A DNA stretch of 64,000 nucleotides, taken from positions 1 to 64,000 of the forward strand of contig NZ_JPVN01000016.1 in assembly GCF_000772945.1 (NCBI RefSeq), read 5' to 3'. A program made the position numbers and the translations under genes. This document shows positions 53,163-62,901 of the stretch, piece after piece. How positions within the stretch are numbered: the first letter of the stretch is position 1; every line of letters starts with the position of its first letter. Under the pieces are notes generated by a model. That model searched no databases. It was not told the DNA's origin and saw only the letters and a list, made by a program, of their open reading frames with translations. The stretch comes from Ureibacillus manganicus DSM 26584 (GTDB lineage Bacteria; Bacillota; Bacilli; Bacillales_A; Planococcaceae).

Positions 53163-54428
53163 TTAATTTAGTCCATGATCGATTCCTAGATACCCAGCTA
53201 ACTCACTAGTTAGCTCTGCATTCAGTGTTCTATATTTTCCACGGGAAGAATAGAGAACAAACCCGTCTGGATATGACCAAAGTTGATAGGTAATACCGTC
53301 TACAACAAATTGATAATCAGCCTTATCACTAAACTCAACGTTTGTATCTATCCAATTGAGTGTTCCAACGAAAACTTTAACTTTAGGATTCATTTCAATA
53401 TCAATCGTCAAGTGGTGTGTAGCTTTCGATATCGGGTTTGGTTCATATTCATTTACTAGACGAATATCCCAAAGATCTGAGATAGTTACGTTATCTTCAC
53501 TTGTCGTCTGATATTTATGGTACGTTTCGACTAAATCTCCAATACTCAATTCAGGTGTATCATCCATTGGAAACCACATGGCATCTTTATAATTTTCAAG
53601 TAATTCTTCTTTAGTATAATTTTCTATATCCTCAATTGTAGCTCCAGGTGCTACTAAAAACATGTTATCTTCAATGGCAACTACACGGCCTAATTGTTTT
53701 GAACCAGTAAATGCAAAAGGATTTCCATCATGTAAGGGCAAGGTGTGTTTCTTTTTAAATGCAATGATATCATTTACATATTGTTCACGAAAATAGGGAA
53801 TTGCATGTTTCTCTGCCAATGAACCTGCAATAGAATAAGATATTTTAGGATAGATTGCCATGTAATGTTGTTCTAATTTTTTTAAAGCTACATCATAAGG
53901 GGCTGTGTCCATTATAAACTTTTCATATTCTTCCCACGTTAAATCAGCTTTTGTTAATAGTTCTTCATAGGACTGTTTAGCTTCGTCTGAACGTGTCATA
54001 AGATTCATCGTTTGTTGAAAACTTTCTTGCACTTCTTCATCTTTGATATCATATCCTAATGACTTCGCATAAGTGTATAATGCTAATCTAGTTTCGTATT
54101 TTTCATAAGCTAATTCCTTTAAGTATGCTTCTCCATCAGCAAAATCTCTCCACCATTTTTGTAAATTTGCTGTAGTTTCAAATATTCCATCATCAAAAAT
54201 ATTTGTAGTTGGTTGACTAATTTCGGAGGTTCCTGTTTGCTGCTCCATTAAGAATGTGGAAGTAAGAAATATCATACTAATCATCACTATTGCACTCAAT
54301 CCCGCGATTAAATTCTTTTTGAAATCTTTCTTTTTAATACTTTGTGCCATAATTCTTTTTCTCACCAGTTGTTTACTTTCATTCATGTCAACGGTAAGTT
54401 CTATTAAACTTTTTTTAATTTCATTCAT
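53163..54428 (-). CDS. Putative anti-sigma factor with large extracytoplasmic domain
   Basis: The 421-residue product has a basic cytoplasmic N-terminal part of about 38 residues, one membrane segment near 40-62 (IAGLSAIVMISMIFLTSTFL), and about 350 residues outside. It overlaps the ECF sigma gene upstream by eight bases, the standard sigma/anti-sigma arrangement. No RseA or ZAS zinc motif is visible; the cytoplasmic part is short, so binding to the sigma factor is inferred from context. The exterior domain has no family I recognise and may sense the envelope. Confidence 0.7.
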   Translation of the reverse strand: MNEIKKSLIELTVDMNESKQLVRKRIMAQSIKKKDFKKNLIAGLSAIVMISMIFLTSTFLMEQQTGTSEISQPTTNIFDDGIFETTANLQKWWRDFADGEAYLKELAYEKYETRLALYTYAKSLGYDIKDEEVQESFQQTMNLMTRSDEAKQSYEELLTKADLTWEEYEKFIMDTAPYDVALKKLEQHYMAIYPKISYSIAGSLAEKHAIPYFREQYVNDIIAFKKKHTLPLHDGNPFAFTGSKQLGRVVAIEDNMFLVAPGATIEDIENYTKEELLENYKDAMWFPMDDTPELSIGDLVETYHKYQTTSEDNVTISDLWDIRLVNEYEPNPISKATHHLTIDIEMNPKVKVFVGTLNWIDTNVEFSDKADYQFVVDGITYQLWSYPDGFVLYSSRGKYRTLNAELTSELAGYLGIDHGLN

Positions 54429-54927
54429 TTATTAGCACCTCCCATACATCTTCTTGTAGTAGTGGCTTAAGCTTCTCACGTGCACGTTTTAGACGTGTCT
54501 TTACTGTGTTTTCTGGAATTAGTAGCATTGCAGAAATTTCAGCTACACTCATTTCCTGATAATAATACAAAATAATAACTTCTCGATAATCTAAGGATAG
54601 CTCTAAAACTGCTTTACCGATTATTGACCGTTCGTCATTTACAAGTAGTCGGTTGGGCCTTTTCTTTGCAACTAAGTAGCTCCATTTTTCTTTTAATTGT
54701 ATTTTTTTATAAGTCCAACTTTTTAAATAGTCTTTTGCTTTGTTAATCGTCATTTTGGAGAGAAAGGCACGGATTGACCCGCGTTCTTCATAATCCGTGT
54801 TCATAAAGCGAATGAATACATCCTGCACGATATCTTCGCTCGAGTGACGGTCTTTTGTATAAAAATAGGCGAGCCGTAATAAGTGCTCAGAATGTTCCTC
54901 GAATATGTACTCAATTTCTTTATCCAT
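54421..54927 (-). CDS. ECF-type RNA polymerase sigma factor
   Basis: The 168-residue product has region 2 (EEHSEHLLRLAYFYTKDRHS and DIVQDVFIRFM) and region 4 (YQEMSVAEISAMLLIPENTV followed by KTRLKRAREKLK) and no other domain, as in group-4 sigma factors. The ATG downstream of AGGGGG is the start. Upstream is a sequence of the kind such factors recognise, so it is probably autoregulated. It forms an operon with the membrane protein downstream. Confidence 0.9.
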   Translation of the reverse strand: MDKEIEYIFEEHSEHLLRLAYFYTKDRHSSEDIVQDVFIRFMNTDYEERGSIRAFLSKMTINKAKDYLKSWTYKKIQLKEKWSYLVAKKRPNRLLVNDERSIIGKAVLELSLDYREVIILYYYQEMSVAEISAMLLIPENTVKTRLKRAREKLKPLLQEDVWEVLINE

Positions 54928-54953
54928 CTTGGTCACCCCCTAAGTACACTATA

Positions 54954-54980
54954 AACGATTGCCAAATGATTCGCGTTTCA
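54954..54980 (-). promoter_or_regulatory. Candidate ECF autoregulatory promoter
   Basis: On the minus strand TGAAAC and CGTT are 17 bp apart, close to the sigma-W/V pattern TGAAAC-N16/17-CGT. It lies about 27 bases before the sigma gene's ATG, giving a leader of some 20 bases. Confidence 0.6.
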
Positions 54981-55134
54981 AAATTTATACAAAAGTAGAA
55001 ATTAATTCAGTTTTCTTTTATAAGCGGCAAATAACCCAACCTATGATTTTTTCCTAAATTAAACGTTTAACTAAATATAGATAGGAACTTCCCATAAACT
55101 ATTTCTATAAATTTGATAGAAAAGAAGGTTCAAT

Positions 55135-56958
55135 ATGGAAAGGATAAAATCAATTCATTTGACTATTGTATTAATTTTCACTGCCAATCTGATAATTATT
55201 TTCTTCCACAGCCAGCTTCAATTGATAGATGCACTCGAAAATCTTCGGCAGTATTGGCACAATTATCTATTTAATGGGATTTTATTGTACCTACTTTATG
55301 TACTATTTCTAGTAATCTTTAACCGGAAAATGCTTGCATGGTTTGCATTTTTCAGCACAATTATACTGTTTTCAATTGCGAATTTTCTTAAACTTTCTTA
55401 CAGAAGTGAACCACTTTTACCCAGCGATTTCTCTATGATTTTTCAGTTACAACAAATCCTACAACTCATTAACTTTGGCCATATGCTCATAAGTATTGTC
55501 TTAATCGGTGTCTTGCTTGCTTTATTAATTTACTTAATAAAATTGAAAGAGAAACGTGTTTTCAAATCAAAAATTCGATTATTTATTGGTTTTATTTTAT
55601 TTCTGTTTATTGTTTGTATTTTCTATAGTAAGCATCCAAACAATCCATACACATTAGTATCTAATGCTTTCGGAATTTCTGATACGTACTGGGATATGAC
55701 AGATGATTATAGTCAGAATGGTCCAGTTGCAGGTTTTTTGAAAAATATTGATGTGGTAGTAATGGAAGATGAGCCAGAGGGTTATTCCATAGAGGCGATT
55801 AGCGCTATTGTCGAAAAGTATAAAGAAAAAGCACTGGAGCATAATTCAGATCTTGCAACTTTAGAAGATCATACAGTTATCTATATTTTAAGTGAAAGTT
55901 TTATGGACCCACTTCGAATTCCAAACTTAGAGCTGTCAGCTGATCCTATACCATATATTCGTTATCTTATGGAAGAAACGACTTCTGGACTAATATTAGG
56001 CTCAAATTTTGGTGGAGGAACAGCCAATGTGGAATATGAAATATTGACTAGCATTAGTATGAATGATTTCGACTCTTCTTTAAGAATCCCTTACACATTA
56101 CTTGTGCCGAATCTACAACGGGTACCAAACATTACGAATCTCTTTGACCATCGTATTGCGATCCATTCCTATAACGCCAATTTATATCGAAGAAAAGAAG
56201 TATTTGATAAATTTGGATTTGACTTGTTTATTCACGAAGGAGGAACACCGGATTTAACTTATAAAGAAACTCTTGATGGAGGTTCATATATTAGTGATGA
56301 ATCAGCATATCAAGAAGTCTTGGATTATTTACTTGATGAAGATCTAACAGGGGATACCTTCATTTTACTTACTACGATGCAAAATCATGGCCCTTATAGT
56401 GCAAATCAGTATGAAACAGAAATTGAAGTATTAAACGACATGGATGAAAATGAAAAATCTAAAATTCAAACCTACGTTCATGGCGTAAACGCTACCGATT
56501 TAGCTACGGAGCAATTTATCAATCAAATAAATGAAATAGATAAACCCGTTACAATCGTCTTTTTTGGTGATCATATGCCGTCAGATGTGTTTGACCCATT
56601 AAGTGAAAACAATGAAGAAGACTTAAATTTTTATGAAACAGAGTATTTTATTTATAGTAATTTTGAAACTGAAAAATTGAATTACCCAGTAATAAGTCCA
56701 TATACAATGAGTTCTATCCTTTTTGAACATTTAAATGTTGCAGTTACCCCATATTATGAATTAATTAGTGAATTGAAAGAAACTGTACCTGCCATCCGTT
56801 GGGGAGAATATTATCTACAACAAAATCAGACAGCAATCTATTGGGAATTGCCTGAAGACATTCTTGAGATTGTGGACGATTATCGCATGATTCAATACGA
56901 CATTAATGTTGGAGCGCAGTATTCCATTGATTTGGGAATGTTTGATTATACTAAATAA
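55135..56958 (+). CDS. LTA synthase family protein
   Basis: The 607-residue product has about five membrane segments in its first 165 residues and an extracellular sulfatase-like domain. The catalytic Thr296 lies in GGGTANVEYE, with metal ligands Glu254 in LSESFMDP and Asp/His in FFGDHMPSD. The family transfers glycerol phosphate from phosphatidylglycerol onto lipoteichoic acid, or primes or cleaves it. It is divergent from the ECF sigma gene and may belong to its envelope-stress programme, though I see no matching promoter on this side. Confidence 0.88.
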   Translation: MERIKSIHLTIVLIFTANLIIIFFHSQLQLIDALENLRQYWHNYLFNGILLYLLYVLFLVIFNRKMLAWFAFFSTIILFSIANFLKLSYRSEPLLPSDFSMIFQLQQILQLINFGHMLISIVLIGVLLALLIYLIKLKEKRVFKSKIRLFIGFILFLFIVCIFYSKHPNNPYTLVSNAFGISDTYWDMTDDYSQNGPVAGFLKNIDVVVMEDEPEGYSIEAISAIVEKYKEKALEHNSDLATLEDHTVIYILSESFMDPLRIPNLELSADPIPYIRYLMEETTSGLILGSNFGGGTANVEYEILTSISMNDFDSSLRIPYTLLVPNLQRVPNITNLFDHRIAIHSYNANLYRRKEVFDKFGFDLFIHEGGTPDLTYKETLDGGSYISDESAYQEVLDYLLDEDLTGDTFILLTTMQNHGPYSANQYETEIEVLNDMDENEKSKIQTYVHGVNATDLATEQFINQINEIDKPVTIVFFGDHMPSDVFDPLSENNEEDLNFYETEYFIYSNFETEKLNYPVISPYTMSSILFEHLNVAVTPYYELISELKETVPAIRWGEYYLQQNQTAIYWELPEDILEIVDDYRMIQYDINVGAQYSIDLGMFDYTK

Positions 56959-56962
56959 TGAA

Positions 56963-56994
56963 AAGTCTCGAGGATTACTCGAGGCTTATTTTTG
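56963..56994 (+). terminator. Terminator of the LTA synthase-like gene
   Basis: AAGTCTCGAG and CTCGAGGCTT form a stem with a 5-nt loop, followed by ATTTTTG. Confidence 0.82.
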
Positions 56995-57090
56995 TGCTAT
57001 AAACATAATATAGACATATAAGCTTTTGAAGGAAATTAGTTTTATTTAAGGAATATATATTTAAAGACCAATAGAGAAGAGGAAAACAGA

Positions 57091-57909
57091 ATGATTCAAT
57101 TTCAAAACGAACATTTCACTGTTTTTGAAAGTCAGTTATATAAAACAACATCGGTTGTAGCGAAAACAAGAGATTGTATTATTGTTGTTGACCCTAACTT
57201 GCTTCCAAAAGAAGTGGAGGAAATTCGTCAAACTGTAAATAAAATTAGAGGTAATCTACCAATCTATGTGATTTATACTCACTCTGACTGGGACCACCTA
57301 ATAGGTAGTGGTGCATTCCTAGATGCTACTGTCATTGCTAGTCATCTATTTGCTAAAGTGAATCAACATGATGTTATAGAACAAATGAAACAATTTGACG
57401 ATAAATACTATCTTGATAGAAATTATCCAATCACCTTTCCACAAGTTGATATACCTATTAGTAGAGAGCGTCATACCGCGAAAATTGGTGGTACAACATT
57501 GACTTTTTACCAAGCACCTGGACATACAAATGATGGCATTTTCACAGTAATTGAGCCACTAGGTATTCTTGTAGCAGGTGATTACTTATCAGATGTAGAG
57601 TTTCCATTTATCTACGATAGTAGCTTCCTTTATGATTTAACTTTACAAAAAGTGGATACGATTTTAAACAATCATCGAATTCAATACCTCGTTCCAGGGC
57701 ATGGACATATTGCGACAAATACCGAAGAAATTCGAAAAAGAAAAGAAGAATCTAAGAGATATATTCAAGAGATACGAAACAGCATAAAAACAGATACAAA
57801 TAGTCAGCACTTAATAAGCCATTATTCTTATTGGCGAGAATTAAATTTTTCTCATGAAGAAAACTTAGCCTTAGTTAAACGTGAATTGAATAACCAGAAG
57901 AAAAAATAA
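57091..57909 (+). CDS. MBL-fold metallo-hydrolase (second, unrelated subtype)
   Basis: The 272-residue product has the zinc motif YTHSDWDHLIG (HxDxDH variant) near residue 68, further ligands in APGHTNDGIF, AGDYLSD and VPGHGHIA. This spacing is closer to the quinoprotein relay or glyoxalase-like branch than to the other MBL gene in the window. The ATG follows AGAGGAAAA. The substrate is unknown. Confidence 0.82.
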   Translation: MIQFQNEHFTVFESQLYKTTSVVAKTRDCIIVVDPNLLPKEVEEIRQTVNKIRGNLPIYVIYTHSDWDHLIGSGAFLDATVIASHLFAKVNQHDVIEQMKQFDDKYYLDRNYPITFPQVDIPISRERHTAKIGGTTLTFYQAPGHTNDGIFTVIEPLGILVAGDYLSDVEFPFIYDSSFLYDLTLQKVDTILNNHRIQYLVPGHGHIATNTEEIRKRKEESKRYIQEIRNSIKTDTNSQHLISHYSYWRELNFSHEENLALVKRELNNQKKK

Positions 57910-57995
57910 CATTTTATGACGAATTTTGTCACGCACATTAAGTTCGCAACATATAATGTGTGGTTGAGAAAAATTTATGAATAAGGGGTTATTCA

Positions 57996-58856
57996 ATGAA
58001 GAAGCTTTTATTGCTAATGTTAGCTGTGTTAGTCCTTGGAGCTTGTAATCAAAATGCGCAACAACCAAATACACCTGAAGAAACAAAAACGACTGATCAA
58101 ACTGATTCTACAAAAACTTCAACAGAAGAAAAAGATACAACTGAAGAAGTGGTAGAAGGGGATAAAGAAGAAGTAAGTGAGACGACACAAAGTCCAGGCC
58201 CATCTGAAATTTATACTCAGCTCGAATCTAAAATGAAAGAGAGATTATTTGGTGCTTATATTCCAACAATCGATTACAGAGATTCACTTAATGACTTTAG
58301 TCTTTTAAATATTATTACACGTAATTTTACTGATGAGGTTCCATTAATCGGCCAAGGAGAAGTTCTAAATAGCTATTACGAATGGTATTTACCTGAAGAT
58401 CTGACTAATGCTTTAGTAAAGCATTATGAATTCACCATTGATTTTGAAAAATACAGAAATGCCAATGAACAAGAGTATGCTGATATTTATTTTGATGGGG
58501 ATTTTGTTTATTTAATGTCAGCAGATTTTCCAGGAGTTTATGGATTAGAAGAGCCAATTATCAACTCAATTAAACAGTTACCTGAGCTACCGGTGTACTA
58601 TGTTGAATTGCAATATCAATATATTCATTTTTATGAGCTTGAAGAAGCTGGTATTGACTGGGATTTTTCACTAATGGAATTGCCTTTGAATTCATGGCCA
58701 GAAGAATACCAAGAATTTATAAAATTGGATGAGACAATTATTCATGCACTTTTTATAGATAAAAACGAATTCTTTACATTATCTTATTATAGTTCAATCC
58801 CTCTATCAGCAGATGAGCAAATCGAATATGTAAATGGATTGGAACTATTTAAATAA
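57996..58856 (+). CDS. Putative lipoprotein with Thr/Glu-rich linker
   Basis: The 286-residue product has a signal peptide with lipobox LGACNQ. Residues of about 20-70 are a Thr/Glu/Lys-rich linker that would span the cell wall. The folded part of about 215 residues is Tyr- and Glu-rich (PEDLTNALVKHYEFTIDFEK, ADIYFDGDFVYL) with no catalytic motif. It should be lipid-anchored outside. It shares a terminator with the convergent DUF3889 gene. Confidence 0.72.
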   Translation: MKKLLLLMLAVLVLGACNQNAQQPNTPEETKTTDQTDSTKTSTEEKDTTEEVVEGDKEEVSETTQSPGPSEIYTQLESKMKERLFGAYIPTIDYRDSLNDFSLLNIITRNFTDEVPLIGQGEVLNSYYEWYLPEDLTNALVKHYEFTIDFEKYRNANEQEYADIYFDGDFVYLMSADFPGVYGLEEPIINSIKQLPELPVYYVELQYQYIHFYELEEAGIDWDFSLMELPLNSWPEEYQEFIKLDETIIHALFIDKNEFFTLSYYSSIPLSADEQIEYVNGLELFK

Positions 58857-58864
58857 TTAAATCT

Positions 58865-58907
58865 AAAGGACATTTCGATGAGCTTACATGCGAAATGTCC
58901 TTTTCGT
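58865..58907. terminator. Bidirectional terminator
   Basis: AAAGGACATTTCG and CGAAATGTCCTTT form a perfect 13-bp stem with a 13-nt loop, flanked by TTTT on the plus side and A-rich sequence on the other. Confidence 0.85.
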
Positions 58908-59252
58908 TTATGGAGTTGTTTCAGTAAAGGTAATATTTTTGAGTTCTTCTGTTCCATTTGTAAACTCCAAATCGACAAATAATCCAAATTCTCGTCCTTG
59001 ATCAACTAAAATTAGCTTAAATTTTTCGACCGTAGTTTTTTCCCCAACAACTCTCTCGATATGTAAATAATCGGTAATTTGTGCATTGGGGTATTTCTTC
59101 ATCGTTTCTTGCATGGCTAGTAATCCCCATTTTGCATAAAGAGGAGTAGGTTTTTCTTGCACAACGGGGGAACTAACAATATGCATTGGAGTAAAGGCTG
59201 CAATTGAGAAAAACGCTGCACCAATTGTCACTAAAGCAAACATTTTCTTCAT
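58908..59252 (-). CDS. DUF3889 secreted protein
   Basis: The 114-residue product has a signal peptide (FALVTIGAAFFSIAAFT) and the DUF3889 core: YAKWGLLAMQETMKKYPNAQ, ITDYLHIERV and TVEKFKLILVDQGREFGLFV, ending LEFTNGTEELKNITF. It belongs to a small group of exported proteins of unknown function common in Bacillales. The ATG follows ACGGGG. It is monocistronic. Confidence 0.8.
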   Translation of the reverse strand: MKKMFALVTIGAAFFSIAAFTPMHIVSSPVVQEKPTPLYAKWGLLAMQETMKKYPNAQITDYLHIERVVGEKTTVEKFKLILVDQGREFGLFVDLEFTNGTEELKNITFTETTP

Positions 59253-59387
59253 AAAATAACCCCGTTTCTTTTCTATTATTATGCACGAGTAAAATTTCGA
59301 TATGTGTTTAAAATAATGGATGAATCATCAACATATTGTTTAAAACATGACAAAATTTGATAATGATGAAATATTTTAAGGGAAGAA

Positions 59388-59416
59388 TTGTATTTATTAC
59401 GCAAATCTGATACATT
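59388..59416 (+). promoter_or_regulatory. Promoter of the T-box-proS unit
   Basis: TTGTAT and TACATT are 17 bp apart, about 50 bases ahead of the first stem of the T-box leader. The boxes are moderate matches. Confidence 0.45.
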
Positions 59417-59464
59417 ATATAAGAAATAATGATTAAATCAATGATGTGATCAAGTAAATAAGAA

Positions 59465-59665
59465 TTGTGAAACAGAAAATATAGCAGTTGCTGAGAGCTA
59501 TATCACCCCTTCTTATTGAAACCTACCACGGAGATGTAAGAAAAGCTTACCGAATCTGTTCTCGTTACGAACGTTTAGAGGGTTAAAACTAGAAGTTTTA
59601 ACTAAACTAAGGTGGTACCACGTCTATTATGCGCATAGGACGTCCTTTACAGGATGTTTTGTGCG
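59465..59665 (+). promoter_or_regulatory. T-box leader of proS (specifier CCU, proline)
   Basis: The 14-base T-box AAGGTGGTACCACG is at 59609-59622, with its UGGU pairing to tRNA discriminator A. Upstream, GAAACCTACCACG near 59517 fits a specifier loop reading CCU for proline. A terminator, GCGCATAGGACGTCC against GGATGTTTTGTGCGC, precedes the T-run. Uncharged tRNA-Pro should stabilise the antiterminator and switch proS on. Confidence 0.85.
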
Positions 59666-59692
59666 CTTTTTCATTTAAAAGGAGGATTTCAA

Positions 59693-61129
59693 ATGTCACA
59701 ACAGACAAACGATTTTTCAAAATGGTATATCGACACAATTCAAAAAGCTGATTTAATGGACTACACACCTGTGCGTGGATGTATCGCATTTAAGCCAGAT
59801 GGCTATGAACTTTGGGAACACATTCAAGCAGAGATGGATCGTCGATTTAAAGAAACAGGTCACCGTAATGCATATTTCCCAATGTTAATTCCTGAGAACT
59901 TCTTCCAAAAAGAAAAAGATCATATCGAAGGATTTTCTCCAGAATTACCATGGGTAACTGAAGCAGCAGGTGAAAAATTAGAAGAACGACTTGCATTACG
60001 TCCAACTTCTGAAACAATGATTGGTCACTTATATTCAAACTGGATTAAATCATACCGTGATCTACCTGTATTAATTAACCAATGGGCAAACGTTTTCCGT
60101 TGGGAAAAGAAAACATTACCATTCATCCGTACATCTGAGTTTTTATGGCAAGAAGGGCACACAGCTCATGAAAATGAAGAAGAAGCTCGTAAAGAAACAA
60201 TGCAAATGTTAAACATCTATAAAGAAGTTGTAGAAGGTTTACTTGCTATTCCTGTTTACGATGGACAAAAAACTCCTTCAGAGCGCTTTGCTGGTGCAGT
60301 TGATACGTATTCCATCGAAGCAATGATGAGAGATGGAAAAGCAGTTCAAGCAGGTACTTCTCACTATTTAGGTACAAAATTCGCAGAAGCTTTCGATATT
60401 AAATATTTAAACCGTGAAAACAAACATGTACACGTACATACTACTTCATGGGGAACTTCAACTCGTTTAATCGGTTCTGTAATAATGGTTCATGGTGACG
60501 AGCAAGGACTTGTATTACCACCAAAAATTGCACCAACTCAAGTTGTTTTAGTTCCTGTTGGGCCATGGAAAAAGAACCCAGCGATTATTGAAAAACTAGA
60601 TGAAATCTTTGCAATTTTAAAAGCTAAAGGTATCCGAGTTCGTCTAGACGATTCAGATCAATCACCAGGATTTAAATTCAACGAGTGGGAATTAAAAGGT
60701 GTTCCTGTTCGTATTGAACTTGGACCACGTGATTTAGAAAACAATCAAGCGTTACTTAAAGCGCGTGATGAAGATGAAAAAGTGACTGTTCAATTAGAAA
60801 ATGTTGTAGAAGCAATTGAAAAAGAGCTTGAAGTAATGCAAACACGTTTATTTGAAAAAGCAAAGGCTTTCCGTGATGCTAACTCACATACACATGTTGA
60901 TTCTTTAGAACAACTACAACAACATTTAGCTGAATCAGAGAAAAACGGAACAATTCCAGGTTGGGTTTTAGCTGGTTGGTGTGGAGACGATGCTTGTGAA
61001 GATCAGGTGAAAGAAGAAACTAAATTTACAACTAGAAATATTCCTTTCAATCCACCAACAACAAAACATACATGTATAAACTGTGGAAAAGATGCAAATC
61101 ACACAGTTTGGTTCGGTCGCGCATACTAA
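59693..61129 (+). CDS. proS: Prolyl-tRNA synthetase, archaeal/eukaryotic-like (type 3)
   Basis: The 478-residue class II enzyme has motif 2 FRWEKKTLPFIRTSEFLWQE, the glycine-rich motif 3 in GSVIMVHGDEQG, and the HGD-type anticodon domain. It lacks the insertion domain of the long bacterial form. The C-terminus ends with a zinc-ribbon-like CGDDACEDQ..CINCGKD..WFGRAY, as in the archaeal-type ProRS that many Bacilli carry in addition to a long form. The ATG follows AAAGGAGG. The T-box controls it. Confidence 0.93.
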   Translation: MSQQTNDFSKWYIDTIQKADLMDYTPVRGCIAFKPDGYELWEHIQAEMDRRFKETGHRNAYFPMLIPENFFQKEKDHIEGFSPELPWVTEAAGEKLEERLALRPTSETMIGHLYSNWIKSYRDLPVLINQWANVFRWEKKTLPFIRTSEFLWQEGHTAHENEEEARKETMQMLNIYKEVVEGLLAIPVYDGQKTPSERFAGAVDTYSIEAMMRDGKAVQAGTSHYLGTKFAEAFDIKYLNRENKHVHVHTTSWGTSTRLIGSVIMVHGDEQGLVLPPKIAPTQVVLVPVGPWKKNPAIIEKLDEIFAILKAKGIRVRLDDSDQSPGFKFNEWELKGVPVRIELGPRDLENNQALLKARDEDEKVTVQLENVVEAIEKELEVMQTRLFEKAKAFRDANSHTHVDSLEQLQQHLAESEKNGTIPGWVLAGWCGDDACEDQVKEETKFTTRNIPFNPPTTKHTCINCGKDANHTVWFGRAY

Positions 61130-61136
61130 TAAAAAA

Positions 61137-61168
61137 AACGTTATCCTAGTGATAACGTTTTTTTGTCT
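61137..61168 (+). terminator. Terminator of proS
   Basis: AACGTTATC and GATAACGTT, extended by A/T pairs, form the stem; TTTTTGTC follows. Confidence 0.88.
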
Positions 61169-61427
61169 TTATGTAAGTAATATAGATTTTTGTTCATTAT
61201 GGTAGCTTTTCTTGAATAATGTATAAATGTCTACTTTTGTAATATTATGTAAAACAGTAGTGATAAGTATTGATTTTATCCTTCAATTATCTTACATTTT
61301 AATTAATTCAAAAAATTCTTTTAATAGATGATAGAATAATAAATTTATTTATTATTGAAAGAATTTATTGAATAGTAAATTTTTCTACGAAACTGTATCA
61401 TTTCAAAGAAGATAGGGGGAAATTGTT
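61169..61427. other. AT-rich upstream region of the TRAP operon
   Basis: No gene is visible. AATAATAAA-TTTA-TTTATTATT at 61337-61358 is a perfect palindrome and a possible operator or cruciform. I could not choose a promoter with confidence. Confidence 0.35.
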
Positions 61428-62444
61428 TTGAAAAAAAGAATGTTATTTTCATCATTAGCATTAGCAGCATTTTTAGTAGGATGTGGTGATTCATCAACAC
61501 CAACACCAACACAAAATGGATCTACTACAAATGAAGCTGGATCATCAAACGGGGGAGAAACAACATCAGAAAAAGTTGAAACAAGACTTGTAACAATTGG
61601 AACAGGTGGGGCTTCAGGTCCATACAACATCCTTGGAACTACACTTGCAGACATTTACTCTACTGATTTCGGAATCAATTCACGAACACAAACTACTGGT
61701 GCATCTGTAGAGAATATTAATCTTTTAGAACAAGGTAAAATTGAAATTGCATTCGTAATGAGTGATGCATTATCTCAAGCTTTAGCTGGTGAAGTAAGCT
61801 TTAAAGAGCCAATCAAAAATGTTTCTCAAATTGCGACACTATATCCAAACGTGGTTCAAATTATTGCTAAAAAAGATTCTGGAATTGAAACTATTGAAGA
61901 TTTGATAGGTAAACGTGTTGCTGTAGGAGACCAAAATTCAGGGGTTGAAGTGAACGCTCGTACATTATTAGCTGGACATGGTATTACTTATGATCAGTTA
62001 AAAGTTGACTATTTAGGTTACGCTGAAGCGGCTGATGGTTTAAATGCTGGTACAATCGATGCAGCATTTTTAACAAGTGGTCTTCCAAATGCATCTGTAT
62101 TAGAACTTTCTGAAACACTGGGGATCACTTTAGTATCAATCGACCCAGCGAATGTTGATGACATTGCTAAAGAACATCCTTACTTTATATCTTATGAAGT
62201 ACCAGCAGGAACATATGGTAATGATCAGCCTATAAAAACTGCAGCCGTACCAAATTCGCTTGTTGTACGTACTGACATGAGTGAAAATGATGTATATCTA
62301 TTAACTAAAAAATTCTATGAAAGTCAAGAAAAACTAGTAAACTCCCACCAAGCAGCAAACGAAATCCCAGCTTTAGATGCTCAAAGCGGATTTATTGCTC
62401 CAGTACATCCAGGGGCTCAAAAGTATTTCGATGAACAAAAATAA
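61428..62444 (+). CDS. TAXI-type TRAP transporter solute-binding lipoprotein
   Basis: The 338-residue protein has a lipobox LVGCGDSS and the TAXI-family core: VTIGTGGASGPYNILGTTLA, NLLEQGKIEIAFVMSDAL, LIGKRVAVGDQNSGVEVNAR and GTIDAAFLTSGLPNASV. It captures a carboxylate such as glutamate or a dicarboxylate outside the cell. The TTG start follows AGGGGG. Its end overlaps the DUF1850 gene, which in turn overlaps the permease gene. Confidence 0.9.
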   Translation: MKKRMLFSSLALAAFLVGCGDSSTPTPTQNGSTTNEAGSSNGGETTSEKVETRLVTIGTGGASGPYNILGTTLADIYSTDFGINSRTQTTGASVENINLLEQGKIEIAFVMSDALSQALAGEVSFKEPIKNVSQIATLYPNVVQIIAKKDSGIETIEDLIGKRVAVGDQNSGVEVNARTLLAGHGITYDQLKVDYLGYAEAADGLNAGTIDAAFLTSGLPNASVLELSETLGITLVSIDPANVDDIAKEHPYFISYEVPAGTYGNDQPIKTAAVPNSLVVRTDMSENDVYLLTKKFYESQEKLVNSHQAANEIPALDAQSGFIAPVHPGAQKYFDEQK

Positions 62445-62901
62445 AAGAAGATGGTTTTGGAGTATAGCAGCTCTTATACTCCTTACCATCTTTTTTATAA
62501 AAATTCCTGTATTTTCATTTGAGTTTGAAGATCGTACCTATTATTTAATAGATCAAACGTTCCAACTTAAATGGATTCATTCTGTTGAAAAAGAAGAATG
62601 GATTGAAACATACAAAAAAAGTGAAGACCAGTTATTATTAACAGAAACGTATTTTAAAACTTTTGGAGCAGGGGTTCCAAGCAATTCTGAAAATACGGAA
62701 TTAGTAAACGGATTTGTGAAAATGGATATTGATTTAAAATATCCAGAATTGAATTTAACTGTGTCTGAAAATGTACAAACAACGATACTTACAGACGATC
62801 GGGAAATCCCGATTTATACTTTCACAAGTGATTATGCTACTGTACATATCACATCTAAGTCAATCTACCTTTGGCAACTAATTTCGGGAGGGTTGTTATG
62901 A
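62431..62901 (+). CDS. DUF1850 protein of the TRAP operon
   Basis: The 156-residue product has an N-terminal membrane anchor (WFWSIAALILLTIFFI) and a DUF1850 domain (FQLKWIHSVEKEEWIETYKK, FGAGVPSN). DUF1850 genes are regularly found between TAXI binding-protein and permease genes, which supports the transporter assignment; their role is unclear. The ATG overlaps the preceding gene by 14 bases and the stop overlaps the permease start by four (ATGA). Confidence 0.8.
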   Translation: MNKNKRRWFWSIAALILLTIFFIKIPVFSFEFEDRTYYLIDQTFQLKWIHSVEKEEWIETYKKSEDQLLLTETYFKTFGAGVPSNSENTELVNGFVKMDIDLKYPELNLTVSENVQTTILTDDREIPIYTFTSDYATVHITSKSIYLWQLISGGLL

